From Phycisphaerales bacterium (lineage in GTDB: Bacteria; Planctomycetota; Phycisphaerae; SM23-33), in contig JABGPZ010000074.1 of NCBI GenBank assembly GCA_018644725.1, forward strand, positions 1 to 37,599: a stretch of 37,599 bases of DNA, given 5' to 3'. The position numbers and the translations under genes are program-made. Below are positions 1-8,077 of the stretch, one piece after another (the stretch's first letter is position 1; every line of letters starts with the position of its first letter). The notes beneath the pieces are model-generated. The model did not search any database. It was given only the letters and a program-made list of their open reading frames with translations, and was not told where the DNA came from.

Positions 1-12
1 GATAGCCTCGCA

Positions 13-40
13 CTCTAACGTCGCACGTGTCACGTTAGAG
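13..40. repeat. 28-nt near-perfect palindrome upstream of the NifU-like gene
   Basis: Arms CTCTAACGT (13-21) and ACGTTAGAG (32-40) are perfect reverse complements. The centre continues to pair (24-26 with 27-29), with one mismatch and one G-T pair. It lies 42 bases upstream of the start codon at 83 and has no T-run after it, so it is a poor terminator and a better candidate for an operator or 5'-leader hairpin. The upstream gene is outside the window. Confidence 0.55.
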
Positions 41-82
41 ACTTGAATCCGCCACGTGATCAACATTCAGAAAGGAACGATC

Positions 83-310
83 ATGGAACAGCAAGTACGT
101 GACGCAATTGAAACAGTTCGCCCGCATCTCCAGGCCGACGGCGGAGACATTGAACTCGTGGGTGTCAACGAAGAGACCGGAGTGGTGGAAGTTCGCCTTC
201 AGGGCGCATGCCGGGGTTGCCCGGGTGCCGCGATGACCCTCAAGATGGGCGTCGAACGGATTCTCAAGGAGAAAGTGCCCGCCGTGACCGAAGTGGTCGC
301 CGTGCAATAG
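83..310 (+). CDS. NifU C-terminal-domain Fe-S scaffold/carrier protein
   Basis: A 75-residue protein consisting only of the NifU C-terminal domain, which holds or transfers a [4Fe-4S] cluster in the cytoplasm during Fe-S protein maturation. The diagnostic CxxC lies in GACRGCPGAAMT, and the N-terminal half has the family pattern VRPHLQADGGDIELVGV. The ATG at 83 is chosen over a GTG at 56 because AAAGGA lies just upstream and the encoded start matches the family. Free-standing versions of this size are common. The gene is monocistronic in this window and is followed by a strong terminator. Several Fe-S clients lie nearby (the ferredoxin-like protein at 5.7 kb and leuD), but no suf or isc genes are visible. 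Confidence 0.9.
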   Translation: MEQQVRDAIETVRPHLQADGGDIELVGVNEETGVVEVRLQGACRGCPGAAMTLKMGVERILKEKVPAVTEVVAVQ

Positions 311-326
311 TATCCCCTCGCGAAAT

Positions 327-366
327 AAAAAGCCGTCGAAGACGATCGTGTCTCCGGCGGTTTTTT
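327..366. terminator. Bidirectional intrinsic terminator between convergent genes
   Basis: A-run, a 17-step stem with one mismatch and a GATCGT loop, then TTTTTT. The A-run on the left makes a T-tail on the other strand, so it can serve both the NifU-like gene (+) and the AraC-family gene (-), which ends at 396. Confidence 0.85.
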
Positions 367-395
367 AATGGAAATTCAAAGTGTGTTTTCGCGGG

Positions 396-1550
396 TCATC
401 GCATGCGGAATCGCTTGCGGTAGGCGCCGGGGGTCATGTCGGTGAATTGTTGGAAGGTGGAGTAGAAGCGTGTCTCGTTGCCATAGCCGCAGAGGGTGGC
501 GATTTCGCTGGTGGTCTGGTCGGTGTCGGCGAGAAGTTGTTTGGCCTTGTCCATGCGGATGCGGCGGATTTCGCTGAGTGGGCCTCGGCCGACGGCGGCT
601 TTGAAGTGTTTGATGAAGGTCGGACGCGAGACGGTTTGATGTTTGAGGACGTCTTTGACGCCGATGCCCGTGCAGGCGTTTTTGTGGATGAATTCGATGG
701 CCTCGCGGATCTTGGGATTTTCGATGGCGAAGGTTTCGCTGCTGGCGCGGGTGACGACATTGGTCGCGGCGATGCGGACGGGGTCGGCCGGCGCGGGCCT
801 GCCGCTGATCAGATCGCGCAGAAGGCTGAATGCCTCGAAGCCGACCTGCTCGGCCGGGACGCGAATCGACGACAGCGGCGGGTGGGGCAGGAGGTTGATG
901 TCCTCGTCGTCGTCCATGCCGAGGACGGCAATGTCATCGGGAACGTGGATCCCGGCGTGCGTGCAGGCATCAATGACGTGATAGCCCAGCACGTCGTTGT
1001 AGGTGCGCAGGACGGTCTGGCTGGGCAGTGAGGCGACCCATTCTTCCAGGCCGAGATCGGTTTCGTAGATGTCGATGGTTTGCCCGTCGTGGGGGACGGC
1101 AAACTCGAACCATTCAAATTCGCGCCCACGTCGCTTGAGTTCGCGATGGAGCGCGTCCCGGCGGCGCTGGCTGAGGAGATGGCCTTCCATGCCGACATAG
1201 CCGATGCGCCCGAAGCCGCGCTCGATGAAGTGGTCTGCGGCCAGACGCGCGGCGGCGTCTTCATCGACACAGACCGTCGGGATGGTAAAATCGCTCCGGC
1301 CAGAGCAGCTCACCAGCGGCAACCCCAGCGCCAGAACGTTCGAGCAGACCGGCCAATGGCCGATGATGATGCCGTCGGGCCCCCAGGCGCGGAGCGTGTC
1401 GGCGAGGGCTTCGCTTTGGCGGAAGGTGTGGCATTCCACGTCGCCGATGGCGTGGGCATGGCGGAAAATCCCGCGCCGCACACTGCGCGTGTACCCATAG
1501 TCTTCCGAGAGAATCACCGCGATCCGCAGTTTTTTCGTTGTAGGATTCAT
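396..1550 (-). CDS. XylR-like transcriptional regulator (LacI-type sensor + AraC DNA-binding domain)
   Basis: A 384-residue regulator. Residues about 8-270 form a periplasmic-binding-protein-like (LacI/GalR type) sensor, seen in RIAVILSEDYGYTRSVRRGI and in the late motif VLGMDDDEDINLLPHPPLSS. Residues about 285-382 are an AraC double helix-turn-helix (SRPTFIKHFKAAVGRGP and the signature region EIATLCGYGNETRFYSTFQQ). This arrangement is that of E. coli XylR, where sugar binding to the first domain controls DNA binding by the second. Such fusions usually control sugar-utilisation genes, but no sugar operon adjoins this one, so the ligand is unknown. The gene has a strong promoter with no leader and no Shine-Dalgarno sequence. 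A 14-nt palindrome upstream could be an autoregulatory site. Confidence 0.88.
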   Translation of the reverse strand: MNPTTKKLRIAVILSEDYGYTRSVRRGIFRHAHAIGDVECHTFRQSEALADTLRAWGPDGIIIGHWPVCSNVLALGLPLVSCSGRSDFTIPTVCVDEDAAARLAADHFIERGFGRIGYVGMEGHLLSQRRRDALHRELKRRGREFEWFEFAVPHDGQTIDIYETDLGLEEWVASLPSQTVLRTYNDVLGYHVIDACTHAGIHVPDDIAVLGMDDDEDINLLPHPPLSSIRVPAEQVGFEAFSLLRDLISGRPAPADPVRIAATNVVTRASSETFAIENPKIREAIEFIHKNACTGIGVKDVLKHQTVSRPTFIKHFKAAVGRGPLSEIRRIRMDKAKQLLADTDQTTSEIATLCGYGNETRFYSTFQQFTDMTPGAYRKRFRMR

Positions 1551-1556
1551 GTGGCG

Positions 1557-1585
1557 ATTTTAAAAAATAGAGGAAAAACAGTCAA
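1557..1585 (-). promoter_or_regulatory. Leaderless promoter of the AraC-family gene
   Basis: On the minus strand TTGACT (1580-1585), a 17-nt spacer, TAAAAT (1557-1562), then six bases (CGCCAC) to the ATG at 1550. Transcription is predicted to start at the A of the start codon. No ribosome-binding site exists in the intervening bases. Confidence 0.7.
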
Positions 1586-1596
1586 TGGAAAACTGT

Positions 1597-1610
1597 CATT
1601 TTGTAAAATG
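1597..1610. promoter_or_regulatory. Possible operator palindrome upstream of the AraC-family promoter
   Basis: CATTTT-GT-AAAATG is a perfect inverted repeat just upstream of the -35 box. A second weaker repeat, ACAGT/ACTGT, overlaps the -35 itself (about 1578-1596). The position suits autoregulation; the bound protein is unknown. Confidence 0.35.
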
Positions 1611-1724
1611 GCCTCTGTCGAGTGGATGTAACGTGCCTGTTTCAAAGGAGTAGCAGTATCCGGAGGTTTCCACAGGAACATTTTATTTTCGTTAGAGACG
1701 TTCTTTTGGTCCCTTTTCGGCCCT

Positions 1725-2501
1725 CTATTCTTTCTTGTTGCCTTTGGTGAAACACTGCAGGCAGGCGCCCGCGATAAAGCAGCCACCGATTGGCAAGAGC
1801 AGCAGCCACGGCTTGGGGCGCAGGGCGGAGTAGAGGGTTTGGCGAAGCTGGTCGTCCTGGAGGCACAGTGCGAGCAGGCCGCATGTGACGATGGCTGCCC
1901 CTTGGAGGGCGGTGACGGTTGCGATGGCCACGCGCAGCAACGACAGTGACAGCAGGATCAGAAGCACCGCCAACACCGCGCCGCCCACCCACGCATAGCT
2001 CGCGAGGTCTGGCCGCTGAAAAGCGCCAACGATGGTGGTCCAGCCGGCCGCGCCGAGGATGACCCCCAGTACGCCGCTGGAGAGAACGCACGAAACCTTG
2101 AGCAGCGGGAGCGCCATGACTCCCAGCGTGATCGCGCCGCCAATCGCGGCGATGTGGGCCTGGTTGGGCATGCCGAATTGGATCGCCACGAGTCCGCCGA
2201 TGGCCGCGCCGATGGCTGCGAGGTTCAGGGTCATCATCGCCCGCCCGAGGCGCAATCCGAGGACCATATACAGCAGCCCTACGAGCATCAGGAGGATTCC
2301 GTGGACGGGGTGGAGCGTTTCGAGATAGCCGAAAAATTGGTCAAGCGAGGGGGCTTGAATGTTCTGTAGCCAGGTGTGGAATTCGCCGAGGCGTTCGGGG
2401 ATCGCCGGGTCGAGGGGGACATTGTCCGGCAGGTCCGGCAGACCCGTGGGAATGGTATTCCCGTCGGAATAGATATTCATTCGTGCCAGAATGTGGAGCA
2501 T
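1725..2501 (-). CDS. Multi-pass membrane protein of unknown function
   Basis: A 258-residue protein. The first 75 or so residues are soluble (proline/aspartate-rich, with IYSDGNTIPTGLPDLPDN). About six or seven hydrophobic segments follow in the remainder (for example GILLMLVGLLYMVLGLRL and AVLAVLLILLSLSLL), ending in a lysine-rich cytoplasmic-type tail (TKGNKKE). Glycine-rich helices such as AAIGAAIGGLVA recall TMEM198/DUF4203-like proteins, but that resemblance is weak and was judged by eye. The ATG at 2501 is chosen because GAAGGAG lies just upstream; a longer frame to 2561 has no such signal. It is divergent from alaS and has its own promoter and a 5'-leader hairpin (TCGGGC/GCCCGA on the plus strand, 2554-2570). 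No function is proposed. Confidence 0.75.
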   Translation of the reverse strand: MLHILARMNIYSDGNTIPTGLPDLPDNVPLDPAIPERLGEFHTWLQNIQAPSLDQFFGYLETLHPVHGILLMLVGLLYMVLGLRLGRAMMTLNLAAIGAAIGGLVAIQFGMPNQAHIAAIGGAITLGVMALPLLKVSCVLSSGVLGVILGAAGWTTIVGAFQRPDLASYAWVGGAVLAVLLILLSLSLLRVAIATVTALQGAAIVTCGLLALCLQDDQLRQTLYSALRPKPWLLLLPIGGCFIAGACLQCFTKGNKKE

Positions 2502-2575
2502 GATGCAACTCTCCTTCGAAAAACGATTTGGCTTCGGCGGGCGTCTCCCCGTTTCGGGCATGCCGCCCGAGAATC

Positions 2576-2604
2576 AGTATGCACACATGATACAAAACGC
2601 GCAA
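2576..2604 (-). promoter_or_regulatory. Putative promoter of the membrane-protein gene
   Basis: Minus-strand TTGCGC (2599-2604), 17-nt spacer, CATACT (2576-2581). It gives a leader of about 70 nt containing a 6-bp stem-loop before the Shine-Dalgarno sequence. Confidence 0.45.
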
Positions 2605-2669
2605 TTGTAATTCCCGACCTTTTTTGGAATCTCTGGAAAATTGCGATTGCCAGGGGCAGGGGGATTGGA

Positions 2670-2697
2670 TTGTATTTTTCTCGAAATTCGTTATAAT
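2670..2697 (+). promoter_or_regulatory. Promoter of alaS
   Basis: TTGTAT (2670-2675), 16-nt spacer, consensus TATAAT (2692-2697). Predicted leader of about 32 nt with a GAGAGGA ribosome-binding site before the ATG at 2736. Confidence 0.6.
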
Positions 2698-2735
2698 TTT
2701 GCCACGAACTACGAAAACCCACCGAGAGGAATCCC

Positions 2736-5438
2736 ATGAGCAAATCAGGCAAGGCCATCCGCGCCGAATTCATCCAATATTTCCAGGACCTGCAGCACAG
2801 CCACGTCGTCTCAAGCTCGCTCTTGCCGGCTGACGACCCGACGCTGTTGTTTGCCAATGCGGGCATGAACCAGTTCAAGCCCGTCTTCCTCGGCACCGAA
2901 GCGCGCGACTATACCCGCGCCGTCAATAGCCAGAAGTGCATCCGCGCGGGCGGCAAGCACAACGACCTCGACGATGTCGGGCGCGACTGCTATCACCACA
3001 CCTTCTTCGAGATGCTCGGCAACTGGTCGTTCGGCGACTATTTCAAGGTCGATGCGATTGACTGGGCGTGGGATCTGCTGGTGAATCGTTGGGGCCTCGC
3101 GCCCGAGCGTCTCCACGCGACCTACTTCGAGGGCAGCGAAGCCGACGGCCTCGATGCTGACCTGGAAGCGCGCGATCTGTGGCTGAAATATCTCCCGGCC
3201 GACCGGATTCACACCGGCAACAAGAAGGACAACTTCTGGGAAATGGGCGAAACCGGGCCGTGCGGGCCGTGCAGCGAAATTCATTATGACGGCACCGATG
3301 ATTTCTCCGGCGGGCCGATGGTCAACAAGGATGACCCGCGCGTGATTGAAATTTGGAACCTCGTGTTCATGCAGTTTAACCGCGACGCGGCGGGCGTTCT
3401 CGCGCCGCTGCCCGCCCAGCACGTCGACACCGGCATGGGCCTTGAGCGCGTTACGGCCGTCATTCAGGGCAAGCAGTCCAACTATGCAACCGACCTGTTC
3501 ACGCCGATTATCGAGGCGATTGAAGCGATGTCCGGCAAGCAATATGGCGAAGGCCTTGATGGGGACCGCTATGATTCGACCGACGATGCGAGTTTGGTTG
3601 ACGTGGCGATGCGCGTGATTTCCGATCACGTCCGCACGCTGACGTTCGCGATTGCGGATGGGATTCTGCCGAGCAATGACGGGCGGGGCTATGTCCTGCG
3701 TTCGATTTTGCGTCGCGCAGCCGGCTTTGGTCGTCAGCATCTCGGCATCGAAGGAAATTTCCTGCACACGCTCGTCGAGGTGGTCGTTGAGGCCTTCGGC
3801 GACGCGTTCGGCGAACTCGTCGACCGCAAGCAGGTTGTCGTCGATACGGTTCGCGAGGAAGAAGAATCGTTCGGCAAAACGCTCGACCGCGGGTTGACGC
3901 TGTTTGATCGGTTGATCGAAACCGCGCGTCGCAACGGCGAGAAAAAAATTGAAGGCATGGACGCGTTTGAGCTCCACGCGACGTATGGCTTCCCGATTAC
4001 GCTGACGAAGCTGATGGCCGAAAAGGCCGGGCTGAGCGTCGACGAGCTGGGTTTTGCCGAAGCGATGGAGACCCACCGCAACGCCTCGCGCGGCGATGGC
4101 GGGAAGTTCAAAGCTGACGCGGTCATCGGCCTGCCCGCGAGCGACGACGGAGAAAAATTTTCCGCGACGAGTGTTGATGCCAAGGTTCTTGGCTGGGTCA
4201 TCGGTGACAAATTTATCACCGAGGGCACACTGGACGCGGGCACCGAAGCGGCGGTCGTTCTCGACCGGACATGCTTCTACGGCGAGTCGGGCGGCCAAGT
4301 TGGCGACACGGGGGAACTCCTCTGTGAGAACATGCGTTTTGTCGTCAGCGGCACGACCCTCGCGGGCAGCTGCGTCCTGCATGCGGGGGCGCTCGAGTCG
4401 GGCAGCCTGCGCGTTGGCTCGTGTGTTTCGGCCGCGCTGGACATGACGCGCCGCACCGCCATCGTTCGAAACCACTCTGCGACGCACCTGCTGAACTGGG
4501 CGCTGCGCCAAGTTCTCGGCGACGGTGTGAACCAGGCGGGCAGTGTCGTCGATGCCGAGCGTCTGCGGTTTGACTTTACGAATTCCAAAGCCGTCACCAG
4601 TGAGCAACTCGCCGAGGTGGAGTTGTTGGTGAACGGGAAAATTCTCGCGGACCTGCCGATCATCATCGGCTTTAAGCCGCTCGATGAAGCGAAACAGATT
4701 CCCGGTGTGCGCGCGGTGTTTGGCGAAAAATATCCCGACCCGGTGCGCGTGGCCGCGATGGGTCCGGACGTGCTGGACGCGACGCAGGCCACCGACGCGG
4801 TGGAGTTCTGCGGCGGGGTGCACCTCGCGCGGACCTCGCAAATCGGCCTGATGAAGATCGTCAATGAAGAGTCGGTCGCCAAGGGTGTGCGGCGCATTTC
4901 GGCCGTGACGGGCGACGCGGCAGCCGCGTGGGTCACCGAGGCCGACGGCGTGTTGCGCGAGCTTGCGGCGGTGCTGAAGGTCAAGCCCGACGCGATGGCC
5001 GAGCGCGTGTTGGCGATGCAAAAGGAAATCAAGAAACTCAAGAAGCGTCCCGCAGCCGCAGCCGGCGGAGGCGGGCTGAGCAATGAAGTCGAAGTTGAAA
5101 CCCCCGCAGGCAAAATTGTCGTTGCCCAGTCGCTTGCCCCCGATGCGGGCGCGATGCGCAATGCCGCCGACCAGCTTCGCCAGAAGGGCGCCGTTGCGGT
5201 GTTCCTTGGCGCGGCAGATGCCGACGAGGGCAAGGTGATCCTGATCGCGATGTGCGACGACGAGATCGTCAAGGGCGGCAAGCTCAGGGCGGGCGATTGG
5301 GTGAAGAACGTCGCGCCGGTCGTCGGCGGTGGTGGCGGCGGCAAGCCGAACCTCGCTCAGGCGGGCGGCAAGATCCCCGCCAAACTTCCCGACGCGTTGG
5401 CTGTTGCGGCCGAGTTCGCCAAAGAACAGCTCGGCTGA
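2736..5438 (+). CDS. alaS: Alanine--tRNA ligase
   Basis: A 900-residue class II synthetase that charges tRNA-Ala in the cytoplasm; bacterial AlaRS is usually about 875. The catalytic core is marked by DPTLLFANAGMNQFKPVFLG near residue 35 and by GETGPCGPCSEIHYD. The editing domain has the zinc ligands in HSATHLLNW (HxxxH) and CGGVH. The C-terminal C-Ala/DHHA1 part ends in a glycine-rich GGGGGGKPNLAQAGG, typical of the family. The ATG at 2736 follows GAGAGGA. It is transcribed alone and followed by a large inverted-repeat element rather than a simple terminator. The only unusual point is an extra poly-glycine run around residue 773, in the linker before the last domain. Confidence 0.98.
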   Translation: MSKSGKAIRAEFIQYFQDLQHSHVVSSSLLPADDPTLLFANAGMNQFKPVFLGTEARDYTRAVNSQKCIRAGGKHNDLDDVGRDCYHHTFFEMLGNWSFGDYFKVDAIDWAWDLLVNRWGLAPERLHATYFEGSEADGLDADLEARDLWLKYLPADRIHTGNKKDNFWEMGETGPCGPCSEIHYDGTDDFSGGPMVNKDDPRVIEIWNLVFMQFNRDAAGVLAPLPAQHVDTGMGLERVTAVIQGKQSNYATDLFTPIIEAIEAMSGKQYGEGLDGDRYDSTDDASLVDVAMRVISDHVRTLTFAIADGILPSNDGRGYVLRSILRRAAGFGRQHLGIEGNFLHTLVEVVVEAFGDAFGELVDRKQVVVDTVREEEESFGKTLDRGLTLFDRLIETARRNGEKKIEGMDAFELHATYGFPITLTKLMAEKAGLSVDELGFAEAMETHRNASRGDGGKFKADAVIGLPASDDGEKFSATSVDAKVLGWVIGDKFITEGTLDAGTEAAVVLDRTCFYGESGGQVGDTGELLCENMRFVVSGTTLAGSCVLHAGALESGSLRVGSCVSAALDMTRRTAIVRNHSATHLLNWALRQVLGDGVNQAGSVVDAERLRFDFTNSKAVTSEQLAEVELLVNGKILADLPIIIGFKPLDEAKQIPGVRAVFGEKYPDPVRVAAMGPDVLDATQATDAVEFCGGVHLARTSQIGLMKIVNEESVAKGVRRISAVTGDAAAAWVTEADGVLRELAAVLKVKPDAMAERVLAMQKEIKKLKKRPAAAAGGGGLSNEVEVETPAGKIVVAQSLAPDAGAMRNAADQLRQKGAVAVFLGAADADEGKVILIAMCDDEIVKGGKLRAGDWVKNVAPVVGGGGGGKPNLAQAGGKIPAKLPDALAVAAEFAKEQLG

Positions 5439-5465
5439 CTTTCACAACCATAAGGCAAGGAGTAA

Positions 5466-5652
5466 GCGCCGAAGGCGCGAAAGGATTTAGCCGGGGGCGT
5501 GAGCCCCCGGAATGTGGCAAAAAGAAAAGAGCCCCGAAGGGGCGAAAGAAACGTTCATCCTTCATTCTTCTTTCGCCCTTTCAGGGCTTTTCTTCTAAGA
5601 TCGTTTACCGGGGGCTCACGCCCCCGGCTAAATCCTGTTGCCCTTTCAGGGC
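5466..5652. repeat. Inverted composite hairpin element (BIME/REP-like)
   Basis: A two-hairpin unit occurs on the plus strand at 5466-5510 and inverted at 5608-5652. Hairpin 1 is a 5-bp stem with a GAA loop. Hairpin 2 is CCGGGGGCGTGAGCCCCCGG, an 8-bp stem with a GTGA (GNRA-type) loop. A GGATTTAG linker joins them. The 28-nt segments 5483-5510 and 5608-5635 are exact reverse complements. Two further copies of hairpin 1 sit inside, at 5531-5548 (+) and 5570-5587 (-). The stems differ between copies but stay paired (GCGCC/GGCGC, GCCCC/GGGGC, GCCCT/AGGGC). The element fills the alaS 3' gap; short frames within it are not credible genes. Confidence 0.85.
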
Positions 5653-5748
5653 AAAGGCAAACCCGGTCCAATCGGGTGGGTCATTGAGGCCCCGCTGGAT
5701 AATCATTGACTCGGATGGGTGTCTCATTCACTCCAATTTACTATGTTT

Positions 5749-6768
5749 TTATTTTGCGATGGCGCCGGTGGGGCAGGCCTCGATGAGGGCGGCGGCGAGT
5801 GCGGGATCGTTGAAGGGGTCCGTTGCATTGCGGCCGAGGGGCGCGGCGGCGGACAGGTCGAACCCGCGGCCATGCCAGGTCGGCCCGAGGTCTTTGCCGT
5901 GGGAGTTGGCGACTTCGACGCACAGGCCACACTGGATGCACTTGCCGGGCTCGAAGACGGCGTGCTCGCCGACAACAAGTTGCCATTGGCGGTGGGGCGC
6001 TTTGCGGGCGTTGGGGTTGGCGTCGAGGTGTTCGGCCCAGAGTCGCAGCGAGCAATCCTTCGCGTCGCGGCAGTCGCAGTGCATGCAGCGCGCGGCCTCG
6101 GCCATGGCGTCGTCGAGCGAGTCGATCGTCTCGTTGCGAGGTCTGTCGGCGGCGGTGGCCTTGACGGCGGTGGGGAGGTCGATGGCCGAAATCGGAATCG
6201 TCGTCGACAGGCGCGTCTTGGGTGTGACGGCGGCGGGGGATTCGGTCGCGCCAGTTTTGGCCGCGAGGAATTGCAGGATCCCCGCGATGTTCACGGGTGC
6301 GTCGTGGCGGGCGCGGCGGCAGGCTTTTTCATATTTCGTTTCGTCAAGCGTCGCCAGCGCACCGGCCGAGTTCGACAGGATCGTGGCCGCCAGATCCAGC
6401 TCGTCCGTTGCCACTACGCGCAGGATCGCGGGGATGTCGAGGCTGGCGGGGTGGGCTTTGCGGCAGGGCGCTTCGCAGTCGCCGAGGTGGTCGCCGAGGA
6501 GCAGTTCCATCGCTTCGCGGCGCATGGCCAGGACGTCCGGCGTTTCGGATTCCACGGCGAGTCCTTCGGCTGCGGGGAGTGCGCACGAGGGCACGAACGC
6601 GCCTGTGTCGCAGCGGCGCACAAGGCAGACCATGCAGCTGGTCCGCGCGTCGCAGCCGTCTTTCCAGCAGAGGTGCGGAATCGTCACGCCATGTCGCGCG
6701 GCGGCTTGGAGAACGGTTTCGCCGTCGCGGAATTCGATGCGCTGATTGTCGAGAAGGAAGTGTGGCAT
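5749..6768 (-). CDS. Multi-cluster Fe-S electron carrier, GltD-like without the flavin domain
   Basis: A 339-residue cytoplasmic protein. Residues 1-75 are a plant-type [2Fe-2S] ferredoxin domain with ligands C34, C45, C48 and C62. Residues about 85-180 resemble the Fer4_20 domain of glutamate-synthase small-subunit-like proteins (GDCEAPC, then CRRARHDAPVNI), but the third ligand of the usual CxxxCP is H106 and the GRVC...C pair is absent. Residues about 215-339 match the C-terminal module of the same large proteins (ARCMHCDCRDAKDCSLRL, KCIQCGLCVE, ACPTGAI). The FAD/NAD(P)H domain normally between them is missing. Its start overlaps the alcohol dehydrogenase stop by one base (TAATG), so translation is probably coupled and it may accept electrons from, or donate them to, that enzyme. 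No frameshift is visible. Confidence 0.75.
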   Translation of the reverse strand: MPHFLLDNQRIEFRDGETVLQAAARHGVTIPHLCWKDGCDARTSCMVCLVRRCDTGAFVPSCALPAAEGLAVESETPDVLAMRREAMELLLGDHLGDCEAPCRKAHPASLDIPAILRVVATDELDLAATILSNSAGALATLDETKYEKACRRARHDAPVNIAGILQFLAAKTGATESPAAVTPKTRLSTTIPISAIDLPTAVKATAADRPRNETIDSLDDAMAEAARCMHCDCRDAKDCSLRLWAEHLDANPNARKAPHRQWQLVVGEHAVFEPGKCIQCGLCVEVANSHGKDLGPTWHGRGFDLSAAAPLGRNATDPFNDPALAAALIEACPTGAIAK

Positions 6769-8054
6769 TATGGTGTCCTGATGAGGGAGGTGTCGCCGTC
6801 GGTGGCAGCGGCGAGAACCCCGCCGAGATATTCATCGACGTCCTCGACGGTGAGGGCGATGGGCATGTTTTGGAGTTTGCTTGCCAGCGCGGGCAGTTTT
6901 GCGGCCGAGAGGCAGCGCGTGATGTGGTCGCCGCAAAAGCCCTCGACTTCGCGCAGGGTCGTGGGGAACCCTACGCGTCTGGACAGCGCGAGCATTCCGC
7001 CGGCAACCACCAGGCCGAGTTCGCGCCCGGCGAGGGCAGACAAATCGGTCGCCGCGTCGATGTACCCGCAGCGCTGGTAGATCGCGCCAACGTCGCGCAG
7101 GCGGGGCTCGACGGCGGGGGCAAAGAAGATTGTATAGTAGGGGTTCAACAGTGCGCACGCCCGACCGTGTGGGAGAATGTCCACCAGCGAGAAGCTCGTG
7201 AGGTGTGCGCCGTTGGTGCCGCCCGTCATGATCGACACGCCGCCAAGGTCGGTGCCCAGCGCGAGGGCTTCGCGCGCGGCGAGGTCGGCGGGGTTTTCCA
7301 GCGCGTTGGGCAGGTTCGCAACGAGAAGCTCGATTCCGGTGAGGGCGACTTCGCGAACGGCGGCGAGCTTGGCCTCGTCGATGCCGAGGAAGACTTCGAG
7401 GCAGTGGGCCACGCCATCGAGAGCGCCGTCCATGGTGAACTCGCGGGGCATGGTCGTGGTCATCGCATAGTCGAACAGCGTTGCGGCCGGCACGAATGCG
7501 GGGTCGATGATGATGAATTTTTGCTTGGCGGCGACGTCGGTGCTGCACGCATATTTCGTGAGGTGCGATGCCGATGCCGAGGCGAGTTCGCACACTACGA
7601 GAGGCCGAAGCGTTCGGCCGGTGGTGTCGAGCATGGCCGAGACTGTCCCTATCCCGAAATAGCTTTGCAGATTCGGCTCGTGATCGCGCAGGGTTGCATA
7701 GGCCAGTGCCGTTTTCGCCGCATCGATCCCGCTGCCGCCGCCGACGGAAACAATCACCTCTGCATCGCTGGCGGCGATCTCGTCCGCGAGGCGCACAATG
7801 TCTTCGAAGGGGCTGTTGGGCGCACTGCCGCGGACCCATTCGCCGGCGACCACGCCAGAGGCATCAAGCGAGGCGCGCACGGTCGCGTGCATGTCCGTCG
7901 CCCAGCCGCTGCCGAGGCCACTGATGATCACCAGTGCCGAGCGGCCTTGGTTGGCGACAAGCCCGCCGAGTTGCTGGATGCAACCCGCGCCAAAGACATA
8001 ATTCGGATTGTGTGCGCGAAGTAATTCCCCCGCGCGGGCGGTCAGTTCGGTCAT
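6768..8054 (-). CDS. Iron-containing alcohol dehydrogenase
   Basis: A 428-residue group III (Fe-ADH) enzyme, somewhat longer than the usual 380-400. The NAD(P)-binding Rossmann half carries VIVSVGGGSGIDAAKT. The metal site is visible as DGALDGVAHCLE (Asp and His) and two further histidines in TNGAHLTSFS and DILPHGRA. These enzymes interconvert an alcohol or hydroxy-acid and its carbonyl using NAD(P)H; the substrate cannot be told from sequence. It is first in a two-gene operon with the Fe-S protein at 5749-6768. The ATG at 8054 is preceded by AAGGAG and by a near-consensus promoter. The gene is divergent from the sulfatase, with no shared regulator seen. Confidence 0.92.
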   Translation of the reverse strand: MTELTARAGELLRAHNPNYVFGAGCIQQLGGLVANQGRSALVIISGLGSGWATDMHATVRASLDASGVVAGEWVRGSAPNSPFEDIVRLADEIAASDAEVIVSVGGGSGIDAAKTALAYATLRDHEPNLQSYFGIGTVSAMLDTTGRTLRPLVVCELASASASHLTKYACSTDVAAKQKFIIIDPAFVPAATLFDYAMTTTMPREFTMDGALDGVAHCLEVFLGIDEAKLAAVREVALTGIELLVANLPNALENPADLAAREALALGTDLGGVSIMTGGTNGAHLTSFSLVDILPHGRACALLNPYYTIFFAPAVEPRLRDVGAIYQRCGYIDAATDLSALAGRELGLVVAGGMLALSRRVGFPTTLREVEGFCGDHITRCLSAAKLPALASKLQNMPIALTVEDVDEYLGGVLAAATDGDTSLIRTP

Positions 8055-8077
8055 AAGTCGTTCTCCTTGAACCCCTG

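Noticed and set aside
2811-5021. A 736-residue open frame on the minus strand inside alaS
   Set aside because: Antisense shadow of a high-GC gene with clear codon bias; composition rich in His, Arg, Ala and Gln and no recognisable domain.
5466-5652. A CRISPR array at the hairpin repeats
   Set aside because: Units are inverted rather than direct, spacing is irregular, and the stems vary between copies; no cas genes are near.
5499-5687. Short open frames within the inverted-repeat element (PRLNP-type peptides)
   Set aside because: They read through hairpin arms in several frames; the DNA structure, not the coding, is conserved between the arms.
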